Assembly (NCBI RefSeq): GCF_014066305.1
Contig: NW_023501077.1
Span: 62,001 to 126,000, forward strand
DNA from: Letharia columbiana
Taxonomy: Eukaryota; Ascomycota; Lecanoromycetes; Lecanorales; Parmeliaceae
Length of the DNA stretch: 64,000 nucleotides
Reading direction: 5' to 3'
The position numbers and the translations under genes were made by a program. The notes beneath the pieces are model-generated. The model was given only the letters and a program-made list of their open reading frames with translations, was not told where the DNA came from and did not search any database. Shown piece after piece: positions 54,555 through 64,000 of this stretch (its first letter is position 1; each line of letters opens with the position of its first letter).

Positions 54555-54610
54555 TTTGGTGAGCGGTCTTTGGTGAGCGGTCTTTGGTGAGCGATCTTTG
54601 ATGAGCGATA
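54555..54610 (+). repeat. 14-bp tandem repeat, four units
   Basis: Four head-to-tail units of TTTGGTGAGCGGTC, the last two carrying G-to-A changes. The neighbouring copy at 55001 has only about two units. Confidence 0.9.
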
Positions 54611-54857
54611 TTTGAATGCCTTGCCTTTTAATAATTATAAGACCAAATTTCGAAATTCTTAAAGCGTTCAAAAGCGCAATCTACGCTCTATAATTTAAAA
54701 AAATAATCTCAAAATTTTAATAGAAAATAGTAAAGTTATTAAAGGGTTAAAAGTAGGGTAAGAGATTTTGATGGTTGCGGACGCTAATTTGTTTACTCGC
54801 AGTAACTTAGCCGGTCTAATCAAAGAGCGTAGTAACCCTAAATTTATGATTGGCTGT

Positions 54858-54939
54858 CACGCGGGTGACAAAAGTCGTTGCACACTAGCCCCAAATCGCC
54901 ATTTGGGGCTAGTGTGCAACGACTTTTATCACCCGCGTA
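54858..54939. mobile_element. 82-bp palindromic insertion flanked by CTGT
   Basis: 54859-54896 and 54901-54938 are 38-bp arms that pair with a single mismatch (a C/T transition that still allows a G-U pair in RNA). The loop is CGCC. The outermost bases C and A would pair if the A were a mutated G. CTGT occurs at 54854-54857 and 54940-54943. The sister unit at 55001-55423 has GGCTGTATATA, the empty site with one CTGT. It therefore looks like a tiny foldback insertion with a 4-bp target duplication. Confidence 0.8.
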
Positions 54940-55000
54940 CTGTATATACAAATTCAAGGTTTTCTAGCTCAGCTCTATCTTATTCTTTTATATATACTAA

Positions 55001-55423
55001 CGAGTAAAGGCCTATGAATTAAATTTATAATTATTTTTTTAATTAGGGCTATCGAGTAAATAGATAAGCGATCTTTAGTAAGCGATATTTGAATTCCTTG
55101 CGCTTTAATAATTATAAGACAAATTTTTAAGATTTCGAAAAATTCGGAAAGCGCAAATAGCGCTTCAAAATTTAAAACAAAAATTTCAAAATTTCAATAG
55201 AAAATAAAAAAGTTATTACTATTGTGAATAACGTACATCTATTTTTTTAATATGGGAGGCGCGGAAGGGCGAGATTTTGATGGTTGCGGACGCTAATTTA
55301 TTTACCCGCGATGACTTAGCTAATCTAATCAAAGAGCGTAGTAACTCTAAATTGATGATTGGCTGTATATATAAATTCAAGGTTTTCTAGTTCAGCTCTA
55401 TCTTATTCTTTTATATATACTAA
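55001..55423 (+). mobile_element. Short E derivative 2
   Basis: Starts CGAGTAAAGGCCTATG at the base after the previous copy's CTAA and ends ATATACTAA at 55423, followed by T. A precise head-to-tail join with no spacer. Moderately RIP-mutated. Lies 257 bp upstream of the proposed TGS1 start. Confidence 0.75.
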
Positions 55424-55680
55424 TTTTCTACTAAGACGCTATTAAGACGCTATCTTCTATCTCTTCGTTTCTCGTTTCTATTATATCTATAATAATATCG
55501 CTTATTAAACGAAGTTTTAATCTTCTTTAGAAATTAATATTAATATATTATATTATCGCTATAAAGAATTATTTCGATATAAATAAAGTAAAGAATATTA
55601 TCTAAACTTAAAGTCTTTTATCGTGAGATATATAGGGTCAGCGTAGCCTCTTATCTAACTTAGATAGAGCCGAAAGCTTA
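55424..55680. other. TGS1 upstream region at the heterochromatin edge
   Basis: 257 bp between the last E copy and TGS1. AT-rich and CA/TG-poor to about 55620, then abruptly of normal composition. It must contain the TGS1 promoter, or part of it. No TATA box or other site can be assigned with confidence. Confidence 0.5.
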
Positions 55681-56706
55681 ATGTATAGATCGTGGGCGGG
55701 AGGCTGCATTAATATGGACGGGGGACTGTGGGAGGGCGACTGTCCCGAGTTAAGTTGTATGGATATCGAGACGAAAGATGACAGTGAGGCAATGGCGCCA
55801 CCGAGAGGGTGTCAGCATTACGCAGATTTGACCGAGATGCCGTGGGATATTCAGAAGTTTGTGTTATGCAATCTTGCTTTTTCAACCATAGCGTTACTGA
55901 TAATATCTTAAACAGATATTACCATCAGCGATTTAGCATCTTCTCGAAATACGACGAGGGTATATGGATGACGGAAGATGCTTGGTTTGGCGTAACCCCG
56001 GAGCCTGTTGCAAGGTAAGCTATAGTAACAAAGTCATGATTTGAACGCGTTGACAGCTTTTAAGCACCATTGCAAAGCATATTGCCGGAGCTGCCTCTGC
56101 AAGCAAGGCAATATTGATCGACTGCTTTGCAGGCGTTGGTGGCAACGTTATCGCATTCGCCCAGTCTGAGAGATGGAAGAGAGTTTACGCCATTGAGAAG
56201 GATTCGAGAGCACTGGCATGTGCGAAGCACAACGCCGAGATCTACGGTGTCCGAGACAGTATATCTTGGTATGAAGGGGATTGTTTCGAAATTCTGAGGA
56301 ACGAGCTCGCAGAATTAGGCCAACACAGCATCCTCTTTGCCAGTCCTCCATGGGGTGGTCTGTCAACTTTGCTACGATTAGTAAGACACGAAGCGTCGCT
56401 AATGAATGCAGGCCCAGGATACAGATCGGACACAGTCTTTGACCTCGCAAAGATGCAGCCTTACACCTTGACAGATGTCTTACATCCCTTCCAACAATTG
56501 ACTGAAGACGTAGTTCTATACCTACCGAGGACTTCTGACGTTCGACAACTGGCGAACAAATCAGGTAAAGGGAGGAAGACGACTGTGATGCACTACTGTA
56601 TGGAGGGTGCTAGTAAGGTCGGTCGCACATACCGATCTGGCCCGTCCAAATTTTGACTAAACTATAGGCGGTCTGCGCGTACTACGGTGCTTTCGCATTT
56701 CACTGA
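55681..56706 (+). CDS. TGS1: Trimethylguanosine synthase (RNA cap guanine-N2 methyltransferase)
   Basis: Converts the m7G cap of snRNAs and snoRNAs to the 2,2,7-trimethylguanosine cap, using S-adenosylmethionine, in the nucleus/nucleolus. Proposed exons: 55681-55856, 55916-56014, 56065-56357, 56412-56617, 56668-56706, giving 270 residues. Evidence: the conserved N-terminal block PWDIQKYYHQRFSIFSKYDE and WFGVTPEPVA (from ~residue 53); motif I DCFAGVGGN (111-119); catalytic SPPWGGPGY (185-193) formed only after removing intron 3; and the C-terminal EGASKAVCAYYGAF block formed only after removing intron 4. Introns are 59, 50, 54 and 50 bp. The start is the first ATG after an in-frame TAG at 55633; M12 or M27 are alternatives. 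The protein is near the usual fungal length and appears intact. Family assignment is secure; splice sites are inferred. Confidence 0.93.
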
Positions 56707-57294
56707 GCATGCAAAATGCAAATGGATATGGAAGATGCTGATAACTAGAGGCTCTATTACGAGGTGAGCGAGGGCTGGTGCGCCTGGCGGGTAAACAGAT
56801 CACGAGTGTGCGGGTGAAGAGTATTTGAGGTCGAGAACAGCAACACCGAGCTATCAAGACGTCAATTAATTTAAATACACAATCTTAACAGCATGCACTT
56901 ATTACACCAATGAATGGAATGTGAAATTAAGTTCAAGTGGTGATTGGCATTCGCCAAATCTGAGACTAGTGTTATTGTGGAGACGGAGCTAAAAAGCTAA
57001 TTATAAGCTCATCATTTAGCTGCATTCCAAAGTCACATCGGCCTCGGGGTATTTACAAGTAATAGTACAGACATCGCTCCGTGTCTGGCTTTACCCTTGA
57101 GTGCGGAGCAGAATTTTCAACAACACCTGTCCCTGTTTCCTTAGCTTTCCTGTGACAGCATCTTTGACCTGGATCTGATCATCTTTCGTATGGCATGATC
57201 GAAAAGTGATTCGTTCGGCACGAAGAAGGCGCGACCTATTGAAGCGCCCTCACTACACTTACATTCGCCGGAGGGTGAAGAGCGAAGAGCTGCC
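56707..57294. other. TGS1-TAF1 intergenic region
   Basis: 588 bp of ordinary composition between two genes on the same strand, holding the TGS1 terminator and TAF1 promoter. No RNA gene or clear regulatory motif seen. Confidence 0.6.
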
Positions 57295-60200
57295 ATGCCT
57301 CATGCGACAACGGAACAGCATTCTGGCGATGATCATGATGACATCTTGATCCAGCAGGTCATCAATGCACAGACTACAGAGGATACTTTCGGCCTCAACC
57401 GCGAGCTTGAACCGGGTGAAAAGGCGGAGGATGCTGAGAACTATGAAGACATCAGTGATGATGATCTGGCGGATGACGAGGATGCGGAAGGGGAGCGAAG
57501 GTCTCGGACAGGGCATGGGAGTCAGACTGGTGCTTCTCCTAGAAGCCTGGACGCGTTCACGCAAGATATCGACTTTCCGGCATTAAGAAACGGAAACGGC
57601 CTTGAAGACAATGCCTATGATGATGACCTTTTTGGCGAAAACTCATCACCTCCGGTGGAAACCAAAACAGGTATGGGACAGACCCAAACGGGGCATGATC
57701 AAGATGGCCTATCAGACTTTGACGACAGCACGTCGCCTCAAGCTCAGCCTGTGCCTCTTCCAGCGTCCCCTTTATCACGCCAAGTAGAAGCTCAGGGGAA
57801 GTCTGTCTCGCGGCTAACGACTCTCAGCTCCAAAGAGTCACCGCCATCGAAGGAACTACAGCGCCAACAAGAGCTGCTTGCTATGTCCAGAAATGGCGCC
57901 GCGAATACCGATGGCTTACCGGCCCCCCCTGAAAATCGCGAGGAGCTACTGGCATCACTGTGGCCCAAGTTCGAGCGTGACACAATACCGAAGTTCATGG
58001 ACTTGCTTCCACCAAAACGAGCAAGATACCTTGGCAAGTCCATTTCTAAACCGCCGAAACCAATCACTCCCACCAAAGTCAATCTTGAGCTTGCCCTAGA
58101 TCAGGAGAAAAGCTTCAAGGTCTCATCGATGCCCAACAAGCCTAACATGGAGGAGACCAGTATCCCGGGAATCGTGACCATACAAGAATACATCGTTGTT
58201 GACAACGACAATGGAGAAGACGTAGACATGGAATCTGACGTCGAACACGAGCTGGTTGGAGAGATTTCGTGGGAAGACTTGCAAGTAATATGCGAGGACT
58301 GGGATACTCGTAGTGCGGCAGAATCCCTTGAAACTGAACAGGATTCGTCTCGCAGCCACAAAGCTGGCAAACCCGATAAGTACGAAGACCTGAATCATGA
58401 TCCTGATCATGGATCCCCATCTGCAAAAGTGAGTACGAGGCAGTATTCAATGGGAAAACATGCTCACATTTAAACATAGCGACGGAAACTAGACCATTTA
58501 GAGGCAAACATAATCCACACTCATCAATTCTCATTTCCCTCGTTCCAGGATCCTGAGCAAGCTACTTCAAAGATTGCAAAGACTATCACACTAGACCTTA
58601 ACGATTCGAGACTCCTGATCGATCATCTCCAGCCCAACGCCATATCTAGAAACGTCTTTGGGCGATCGGATCTCAAGAGAGCAGGGCGTGGAGCATTCAC
58701 AAAAGGTCTCAGCCAAAGATATAACATCTCCAACGATGACGCATATGACTTACTCAAGGAGAATCACCAAAGCAAGGTTCGAAGCATGCTTGGCAATGTG
58801 GCTGTGGAGCACAGTCTACCTGCCATAAGGCTGCAATGGCCATTCGTAAGCATTTCGAACCTACCCTGATCATTTGCTACCCTGTTACTAAAGCTAACAT
58901 TGCAAAGTACAAAACAAAGTTGGACAAGCATGATGCAAGATCCTTCCATCGACCAGGCTTGAAGGTCAACCGCAACGAACAGGTCGCTTTCAGCAAACCA
59001 GCAATCACGAAAAAGAAGCACACGAAGGGAAAAGATACGCAGAAGCTGTTCCCTGACAGCAAAGCTCTATCTTTGGCGGACAACTCGAATGTGCTTCTGT
59101 TAGAGTATTCCGAGGAGTACCCAACGATGCTCTCAAACGTTGGCATGGGTAATCGCGTCATCAACTATTACAGAAGAAAGACTATGGACGACACATCAAG
59201 GCCCAAGCTAGATGTTGGCGAGACAGCTGTCCTTTTGCCCCAGGACAAGAGCCCTTTCTCTATTTTTGGTCATGTCGACCCCAGCCATATCACCCCAACG
59301 CTTCACAATGGCATGTACAGAGCCCCAATCTTCAAGCACACAGCGAGACACAACGACTTCTTAGTAGTGAAAAACACAACCGGAACAGACGGCTCCTCCT
59401 GGTACATGAGAAACATCGAAAACCTATACCTAGTCGGCCAGGAGTTTCCGTCGGTAGACGTTCCGGGTCCTCATTCGCGAAAAGTCACCACAGCCTCCAA
59501 GAACCGCCTGAAGATGATATCCTACCGCCTGATCCGAAAGAGCAAGAACAACAGGATTAGCGTAGGCGAAGTTACGAGTCATTTCGCCGATACCAGCGAT
59601 ATGCAAAATCGGCAGAAGATGAAAGAGTTTATGCAATTCAACAAAGAGCACAAGGAATGGCAAATGCGGTCTGGGGAAGCAATTCCTGACGAAGAAACGA
59701 TTAGGACAATGGTGAAGCCGGAAGACGTGTGTCTACTCGAGTCAATGCAGGTGGGTCAGCAGCATCTACAGGACGCAGGTTTCAACAAAGAGGACGACGA
59801 GTCTGAGGGTGACGAGTCCAAAGAAGGCCAAAGTATTGAGCAACAACTTGCGCCTTGGTACACGTCGCGGAATTTTCTGCATGCTACGCAGGGTAAAGCT
59901 ATGTTGACATTGCATGGAGAAGGAGATCCGACACGCCGTGGTGAGGCTTTTAGCTTCATCAAGACCTCTATGAAAGGAGGATTCAAGCCTGTGGGAGCAA
60001 GCGCGAATGAGAAAATGAATGCGAGGCAAATGAAAGAGTCTGGTGGCCACGCTTACAACGTTCAAGATCAGCAAAGATCGTACGAAGAATCGATTCGGAA
60101 AATATGGGAAGCTCAAAAACAAAGTCTGTCATCGGCAGTCGATCAGTCAGAATCCGACATGGACGAGAATCCGATCGAAGAGGCTTCGAATAGTGCCTTC

Positions 60201-61007
60201 CGTGCAGAGACTCCACGATCCGAAGCGCAGACGCCTGCCACTTTACGGCGTCGAGATGACGAGACTACCAGTCAATTTACGCAGGCTAGTACCGGCAGCC
60301 AAGCAGGGAAGATTCTCAAGATCACACGTCACATTCAAGATGAATACGGCAATGTCGAACCACATACCGAAACTGTACGAGCACCAAAAGTGATACGGCA
60401 GTACCTCAAGCGAAGACACGCAAAGGAGGCAGAGACCACAGGGTAAGAGCTACCTGACTGCTATTAGTTGCAAGGCTGACTGTACCAGGCTCACTGATAT
60501 CAAACCGACCGGAATTGCTGAGCAGGACCGGCGTAACCAACAGAGGTACATCCTTGTTCATGATCGCACGAATTGAAATCCTGATTGCTATTCAGGCTGG
60601 AAAAAGAGCTGGCACGACTACAACGCAATAAAGAGCGTCGTATTGCTCGTGACAAGCAGAAAGTGGCCCATTTGGATGGAGCTGCTGATGAACCAGGCTC
60701 GCCGTCATCTCCGGCCAACGTACCGGTGAAAAGTGCTGGCACGCAACGCAAGTGCGCAAATTGTGGTCAAGTTGGCCACATCAAAACAAACAAAAAGTAC
60801 CATTCCCGACTTCTTTATGATGCTCCTTTAAACTGCTCGTTGTCCTCCATGCTTGTTGCTAGTTTGCGTCATTCTATCGAGTTTCTGTGACACTGTGCTG
60901 ACTGGGTTATTATCGGACTCAGGCTTTGTCCCATGCTCAATGGTACGATGAAGCAAGACGAAGGATTTGGCAGTTCCGCGTTCACCATTGGCACCCCCGA
61001 CTTGTGA
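57295..61007 (+). CDS. TAF1: Transcription initiation factor TFIID subunit 1
   Basis: Largest scaffold subunit of TFIID; binds TBP and promoter DNA for RNA polymerase II initiation. Proposed exons: 57295-58428, 58549-58845, 58908-60442, 60489-60545, 60596-60796, 60923-61007, giving 1102 residues. Evidence: an acidic N-terminus (DISDDDLADDEDAEGE) like the TBP-binding TAND region; a central DUF3591 domain spanning exons 2-3 (RNVFGRSDL, LLLEYSEEYP, FGHVDP, NRLKMISYRLIRK); a Lys/Arg-rich segment RLEKELARLQRNKERR; and a C-terminal zinc knuckle CANCGQVGH with Cys1061, Cys1064, His1069 and Cys1077, followed by CPMLN. The knuckle is split by intron 5, a good check on the splice model. There is no bromodomain, as is usual in fungi. 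Introns are 120, 62, 46, 50 and 126 bp. Divergent acceptor choices at intron 3 are possible. Confidence 0.95.
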
Positions 61008-61484
61008 AAGCCATGTTGGGTCGATAATGGAGGAGCCAGTGACTAACGTGCTTGCATCTCAAGGCGCCTCGTGTTTTGCCTCGAGAGCGGGCCTTCACAT
61101 GGCATGGCCCTGTGTTGCATTGCGTAGACGTTGAAAATAGCAAGACAACCGTGTGGATCTGGGCAAGCCCGGGCTTTCCAAGCAGCCCACAATGGAAACA
61201 TGATTTATCGTGCAAGATCGCAGACATCTCACACGCTCACACAGGGCGATTTGTCAAAGATATTGCTTGCACGATTCATTTGCCCTACTAACACTCAGCT
61301 GGAGACTTCCAGTTGCAATATAGCCATACTCTCGTTGATGTAGGAATACGCGGGGTTTCGGTCGCCGCCAATCCCAATCTCTGAATTGAGCCCGGCCTTG
61401 CTCGACCAGTTGACAAATAAAGGAAGGGGTCAAAGGGTAGAAAAATATCCCACGCCACCGAGTTCAAGCAGCTCAAGCAGCGGA
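61008..61484. other. Convergent intergenic region
   Basis: 477 bp between the 3' ends of TAF1 and the kinase gene. Short open frames here have no family signature. Presumably 3' UTRs and polyadenylation signals of both genes; none assigned. Confidence 0.6.
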
Positions 61485-63915
61485 TCAGTCAAAGCTAGGT
61501 ATCATGCTCCTTGCACCACGCTGCCGTCCACGCTCTTCCTCGAATGAGACAAGCCTGGGCCTGCGGTACGTGTAACCAAGGAAAGCTCCCTTCTTCCGAA
61601 TTTCGAGGACTTTTCTGCCCAAATCTTTGTCCCTGAGGACCCGATCTCGCGCCCTTTTCTTTTCTTTTACTTTGCCTGCTTCGTCCTTTCTAGCGCCAGC
61701 CTGGTCTTTCCCAGCGCGAGCAGGGTAAGCAGGGTTCGGGAGAAAATTGTCCTGACCTTGTGCGCCATCAACCTGTGTCATACGAGCTGTGCCGAGAACA
61801 GCATCACGCATTTCCTCATCCGAGGCGTCACGCGGGTCAGATTGACTAGCCGCATCATCGACATCGCTGATCGGCTCTTCTTCATCAAAATATTTGGTAT
61901 CGTCGCGGCCACTTACGTCGGGAACGAAAGGGGGTCTTGTCAAGTGTAGTCGATCCCAGGAGATACGACGAAAGAAAGAATGGGCTTTGATATCAGCCGC
62001 ATCGTCTGGATAGACATAGTTACCTTGATAGTCTTGCGCATGTGGATCTGCACGTCTTGCTATCAGTTGACCTGGAGTGCGTTTCGAATGCTGGTAATCA
62101 TTGAGCCGATACTTCTTCGAGCAAAGTCGATGCTCCTTTTCCTGTAAGAGGCTGTTGATGAGCTCCATGGCATCAAAAGACACCTTCTCTTTTCTATCCA
62201 CCTCTCGCTCGTCAGGAAATATTAATGTTTTCGCGTTGTCCTGCAGCAGTCAGTACCATTCTTCGCAAAGTAGGTCACTATCCGTACTAATATCTTGGCC
62301 TTGGTGTCTTCTCTTTTTTCGCAGACAAAAGGTGTGAAGCCGTACAGACACTTTTGCTGGTTTCAGCGCGAACTTTACCCATGACCTCCGATATCTGACT
62401 AACCTCGTAAAGTATGATACCAATGCTCCACCAATCACAACGCCCATCATATGGGTCGCCACGGATTACCTCCGGGGCCATGTACTGACTCGTCCCAACT
62501 ACGCTTCCGGCCAATCTCCGCTTGCCATGGCGATTCCTCCACTGCAGTATTGATTCGTGCTCGCTTGGGCCATCGACCTGTGGCTTTTCGTGCCGTGCTC
62601 CCCGGCCCGTGAGAATATCAGCCAAATTGGTCTTGACTTCTTTCAGAGCATCTTCTTCTTTGTCTTGAGAGTCACCCTTGACCTCGATGCCTAGTTTCTC
62701 CATCAAGGATTGTCGATGATTCTTGAAGTAACGTTGGTCGTGTGCCCAATGACCGTCGAACGCAAGGCCAAAATCCGATATTTTTAGGTGACCAGATGCG
62801 GATATCAAGAAGTTGTCCGGTTTGACATCTCGATGAATCCATCGGAGTCGGTGAGCTTCTTCAACGCAGAGAATCATTTCTGCTATGTACCATCTTGCGT
62901 GCCTTTCTTTCAAGATATCCTTGCGAAACAGTAGGCCCAAGAAGTCACCCCCGACCATGTATTCCATTACCAAGTAGAGGTTGGTGCTGTCTTGGAAGCT
63001 GGAAACGAGGGGCACAACCCATCTAGACTTCTCAGAAGCAACAAGGAAATCCCGCTCGGCACGCAAATGACCCTCTTGACAGTTCCGGAGCATATCAGAT
63101 TTACGAATAACCTTCATTGCGTAAACTTCTTTTCGCGGCGTCCTGGAACCCCATCGATGAGAACTTCTCGGACCGTCTAGAGTGGATTTCAAGGCTTCTA
63201 TGGCAGTGGCCCTTAAGTTATTCAATTCTTCGCGTGGCGATTGTCTCCAATTGGTCATAGCTGGCACCGGTTGAGGGGCCGAAACTGTGTCAATTTTCTC
63301 ACGCACAAGTCTAACAACCCCAAAACTGCCTTTCCCAAGGATTCTGACCACTTCGTAGCCGGCAACAGCAACGCCCGAACCCGAGCCTTTGCTTACCTCA
63401 TTGGTTTTGCTTTTCAATACACGAGTCTGCCGAAGATGCTCACTCTCATGGGCTGCCCATGCGGAACGCTCTTGTTGGCGTTGCTCTTCGGACACTGACT
63501 GAGATTCTAGACGAAATTCGAGATCATTTCGTCTCATCGAGCGCGGACTCGTATGACCTGCTAACAATGAATTGAAATGAGTCTCGAAGAAGATCTTGGC
63601 ATTCGCTGTTGTCTCTACGGTGACCACAGTGGGATTAATGACTGGCGGTGCTTCTTGAATTGGGGTCAGTGGCTTTTCATGTGCGATTTTCTCTGCAGTG
63701 GCGAGATTTGCTGTATCACTAGGTCCTTCGTTGCCGTCCGGAGCTTTGGTAGAACGCAAAGAGGCGACGTTTGACTCAAGGGAGGTCTTGCCGGTAGATG
63801 GATCACCTACGGATACACTGCCACTATAGTTGTAACTCGAAGGCGCAGTGCTCACCTGAGGGCTAAGCTCCTGGTCACTTTGAGCACCAGGTTCTTGAGG
63901 AAGGTCTTCATGCAT
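61485..63915 (-). CDS. NDR/LATS-family AGC serine/threonine kinase (Ppk35-like)
   Basis: Exons on the minus strand: 63915-62404, 62350-62288, 62240-61485 (776 residues); introns 53 and 47 bp. Kinase landmarks: glycine loop [11 protein letters not shown] (~194-204), Lys268 in YAMK, Glu287, HRDVKPDN (361-368), DFG (381-383), APE (480-482). The DFG-APE stretch is ~100 residues, longer than in most AGC kinases; an extended insert there is an NDR feature. Ser471 in [14 protein letters not shown] is the likely activation-loop site and Thr749 in FLGYTY the hydrophobic-motif site. A 55-residue insert (208-262) lies between beta strands 2 and 3. The HWAHDQ..FKNHR sequence points to the third fungal NDR-type group (Ppk35-like) rather than COT1/Orb6 or Dbf2/Sid2. 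The small middle exon supplies CLYGFTPF. The frame is open upstream to the window end, so the true start may lie outside. Substrates cannot be inferred. Confidence 0.9.
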
Positions 63916-64000
63916 TGAGAGGAGGCTTGGCCTCGTGCGAAGGTTCGGGCGGTGGATTATTGTAGGGTTTCCAAAAGTGGCAGACAGCTTATGAGAGAGC
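63916..64000 (-). other. Upstream of kinase gene, frame open to window edge
   Basis: 85 bp with no in-frame stop before the proposed start at 63915. It is either 5' UTR or additional N-terminal coding sequence. Confidence 0.6.

Larger units (their letters stand above)
54495..55000 (+). mobile_element. Short E derivative 1 with palindromic insertion
   Basis: Starts CGAGTAAAGGCCTATA after an A and ends ATATACTAA at 55000. It shares the first ~28 bp and the 3' ~150 bp with E copies a and b but lacks the satellite. Without the 82-bp insertion it is 424 bp, against 423 bp for the next copy. A 14-bp tandem repeat lies at 54555-54610. A 79-codon open frame crossing the insertion is fortuitous. Confidence 0.75.

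Noticed and set aside
54768..55007. 79-codon + frame
   Set aside because: It spans a short E derivative and reads across the palindromic insertion; no homologous frame survives in the sister copy.
56148..56450. Minus-strand frames opposite TGS1
   Set aside because: Shadow frames of the TGS1 exon; no independent signature.
61052..61343. Short + frames between TAF1 and the kinase gene
   Set aside because: They lie in the shared 3' region, overlap each other in different frames and carry no domain.
1..64000. tRNA or rRNA genes
   Set aside because: I saw no tRNA A/B-box pattern with a cloverleaf or any rRNA core sequence. A covariance-model search was not possible here, so a missed tRNA cannot be excluded.

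Overview
The window looks like a filamentous ascomycete (Pezizomycotina). The three genes on the right have short spliceosomal introns (46-126 bp, GT..AG with CTRAY-like branch sites). About 55 kb to their left is extremely AT-rich and shows the mark of repeat-induced point mutation (RIP): over kilobases CpA and TpG are almost absent while CpG and CpT survive. RIP also removes ATG codons, so this part has no usable open reading frames. The species cannot be named from the sequence.

Layout. Positions 1-55423 are a nested transposon graveyard. I recognise: (i) a Ty1/copia element in several pieces (771-3754 and 6345-9228 on +; 10261-12356, 12357-12809, 13924-16960 and 35700-39725 on -) with a ~151-bp LTR; (ii) Ty3/gypsy pieces (12862-13923 -, 16965-18632 +, 30331-35700 +, 39726-40965 -, 44214-46380 -); (iii) two copies of a ~5.4-kb LINE-like element (18633-24060 - and 47140-52580 +); (iv) a MULE-type transposase fossil (24561-28518 +); (v) a Tc1/mariner-type transposase fossil (40966-42530 -); (vi) small inverted- and direct-repeat elements at 42815-44213. 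Family calls rest on reading through RIP stop codons to conserved motifs.

Most interesting is a family I call E. One complete copy (3755-6344, 2590 bp) sits inside the copia element. The uninterrupted copia copy at 16801-16820 shows insertion between an A and a T with no target duplication, and the element ends in CTGA. Other copies end in CTRA followed by T. This resembles Helitrons, but the 5' end is CRAGTAAAGG rather than TC. E carries a GC-balanced satellite array of alternating 200- and 188-bp units. Short E derivatives are joined exactly head to tail at 54495-55423, just upstream of the first gene, and one of them carries an 82-bp near-perfect palindrome flanked by CTGT.

From about 55640 the DNA is ordinary gene space: TGS1 (snRNA/snoRNA cap hypermethylase, 5 exons, +), TAF1 (TFIID scaffold subunit, 6 exons, +) and, convergent with TAF1, an NDR-family AGC kinase (3 exons, -) whose reading frame stays open to the window edge. 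These are housekeeping genes, and nothing suggests a shared pathway beyond general RNA and transcription functions.
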